From Apiospora phragmitis (taxonomy: Eukaryota; Ascomycota; Sordariomycetes; Amphisphaeriales; Apiosporaceae), in NCBI GenBank assembly GCA_038363925.1, contig JAQQWL010000002.1, forward strand, positions 4,278,001-4,342,000: DNA of 64,000 nt, read 5' to 3'. This document shows, piece by piece, positions 62,264-64,000 of the stretch; within the stretch, counting starts at the first letter, position 1, and each line of letters opens with the position of its first letter. The notes below the pieces were generated by a model. That model did not search any database, was not told the origin of the DNA, and worked only from the letters and a program-made list of their open reading frames with translations. The translations under genes and the position numbers were made by a program.

Positions 62264-63832
62264 GATTGCGATAGATAACGAGGATGGACTCTGGTCGGTT
62301 CGGTCGATTGTGATATGTTTTTGTTATAGTCGGGGGGCAGTTGCGCCGTGTAGGAAAAGAAAGAGACAAAAAACGAGGAAGAAGAGAAGTTGTGGTGGTT
62401 GGATGCGATTGTTGGACAGCAGTCTAGGTTAGCTGCTAAGCCGAAAATCAAAGTCGGGCTGGGGCGGTCCGTTGGGGGGTCGTGCGCGCGCCGTCCCGGA
62501 AGGAAGGAAAAGACGGGGCTAAAAAAGAATCGATGTTCGGAGGTGGAAAAATATCGGAGGGGCTTCTGGGAGGGAAACGGGATTGAATGCCCAATGGTCT
62601 GGTCTGGACACGTCAAGTCAGGTTCGTCCAGATTGATCTCCGAAGTGACAGACAGACATGTGGGCGGCAAGGATTCGTTCGCTTGGCTTGATCTACCCGA
62701 GAATTTGGTAGTTGGGTCCTAGGGGATTTGTTGCTCCTTCGTTCGTCATGGAATCCCTTCACTTCAACACGTCCAGGCTACTATCGTTCCTCACTGATGG
62801 TTGCATCCATGGGAAAGAGAACAATTTAGGGTTTGGAGCAACGTTTCAGTCGCCTTGCCTCTCTCTCTCTTTTGCAAGACAGATTGACCAACGGGAGAGG
62901 CAGAACCTCCAGATCACAAGACCGATATCCCCTGCAAGTAAGCGAACGCCGGTCCAGTCAGTCGCCTCGTTGCGGGCAGTCGTCCAAGTGGAAGATTGCT
63001 GAAGGTGTGGTGTCACTGGGTGTGTGTGTGTCTCTGTGGTTGGCACCCAACGGGAAGGACCTGTCCGCCCGTCCAGCCGTCTCACCTGGGGAAGCTTCTA
63101 AACAAGTACAGCTGCGTACACCCTAACCTACGGGCCCGAGCTATCTTTTCCTAGCGGAATCTATCCCACCATCTTTCTCACTTGTCCTCCCGAACAACAC
63201 CTATCATCAGCTAGTGCTGCGCTGATATCATTCCTCGTGCGCCTATGAGCAAGTGCAAAGTGTGGTCTCACGCTCTTCTACTTTTACCCTGCGTATCAGC
63301 CGCGACTGCCCGACGTATAACAAGACAAATATTTGCCCGACGGCTGGCATCCTACATACCTACGCATTTGCAGCATGAAGGTTCTATGCGAAGCAGCAGG
63401 TTGACCGCGACGCTATCAATCGAAACTGGAATTCACCATGAGGTTGTTGTAAGCCAAAAAGGCTGCGTTGTTGATGCTCCGTCATATGGACCATGGCCAG
63501 GCCATGGTGTTAGTGCTGTTTCATCTGGAGCCCTATCACGAGCAAGTGCCGGATACTACCGCTGCCGAAATGAGCAACTAGCTTCACTTGGAGCTCTCAG
63601 CTGTCCATTTCGACCATCGCCATTAGTTAATAGCAGGTAACTGGATAGAGCTCCTATTCGATTTAATAACTATCGGTTATGTTATGCACAACATCCAATA
63701 TTCCTCTTCTTCTTGAGTTCCCAGGGAATCGCACGTGTCTTGCTTGTACCACATCGGGCTTTGGAACTTTGGATATACGCGACACCATCGATACGGCTTC
63801 CCGCGCCCTATTACCTGCCAGCAATCCATACG
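62264..63832. other. divergent intergenic region, no gene seen
   Basis: Promoter region between two divergent genes. A short GT repeat lies at about 63,019-63,031. No supported ORF or RNA gene. Confidence 0.5.
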
Positions 63833-64000
63833 ATGGCTTTCGATTCCACAAAATCCCCGTCCACCATCAGCCTCCGGGCCCCCTCGGCCTACCTGACGGA
63901 CAAGTCGCAACCCTCGACGTCCGACGGCGCCGCCTTCGCCTCGCCGCCGCTCGAATGGCTCTACCGCACCTGGTCCGTGACGCACTCGACCCTGCCCATG
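63833..64000 (+). CDS. 5' part of a gene cut by the window edge
   Basis: The ATG at 63,833 opens a frame with strongly G/C-biased third positions running off the window after 56 codons: MAFDSTKSPSTISLRAPSAY ... LEWLYRTWSVTHSTLPM. The W-x-VTHSTLPM segment reminds me of a fungal lipocalin-like family, but this rests on a short match from memory. The minus-strand ORF over the same place looks like a shadow. Confidence 0.6.
   Translation, partial: MAFDSTKSPSTISLRAPSAYLTDKSQPSTSDGAAFASPPLEWLYRTWSVTHSTLPM

Overview
The window is nuclear DNA from a filamentous ascomycete (Pezizomycotina, most likely Sordariomycetes; the class is an inference). Evidence is short spliceosomal introns of about 55 to 175 nt with GTRAGT donors and CTRAC-like branch sites, typical fungal families (SPB4, SEC18, CTP-dependent diacylglycerol kinase, Clr5, DUF3176, F-box/ankyrin, GH43, secreted subtilase), and a large AT-rich block of transposons carrying the signature of repeat-induced point mutation (RIP).

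Left arm (1-15,880, balanced base composition). In order: SPB4 rRNA helicase (-), a broken DUF3176 membrane-protein gene (-), a Clr5-domain gene (-), a broken F-box gene (+), a SAM methyltransferase (+), an F-box/ankyrin gene (-) and a secreted GH43 glycosidase (-). No operon-like cluster or biosynthetic gene cluster is evident.

Central block (about 15,881-44,830). About 29 kb of very AT-rich sequence without intact genes, in which CpA and TpG are almost absent while CpG and TpA remain. It resolves into a nest of transposons with recognisable target-site duplications. Two full-length Ty3/gypsy chromovirus elements: A, 17,905-25,580, TSD CGCTA; B, 36,818-44,585, TSD TTATA. Several Fot1/Pogo-like DDE transposons of about 1.8 kb in two families, called E and D here. 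A small family with 129-bp LTRs, present as two TRIM-like two-LTR copies and two solo LTRs. Insertion order can be read: E3 contains D3, which contains LTR element B; E2 contains D2, a TRIM and a solo LTR, and that solo LTR contains D1.

Right arm (44,831-64,000, balanced composition). SEC18/NSF (-), a broken secreted subtilase (+), a DGK1-type kinase (+), a 4.6-kb gene-free stretch leading to a small conserved gene with TATA box and overlapping upstream ORF (+), an acidic conserved nuclear-type protein (-) and the start of a gene cut by the window edge (+).

Most of the genes are interrupted by single-base frameshifts. SPB4 and the Clr5 gene are intact. The essential gene SEC18 carries at least two one-base insertions, which points to indel errors in the assembly. 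The DUF3176, F-box and subtilase loci also carry in-frame stops or several breaks and are better candidates for real pseudogenes.
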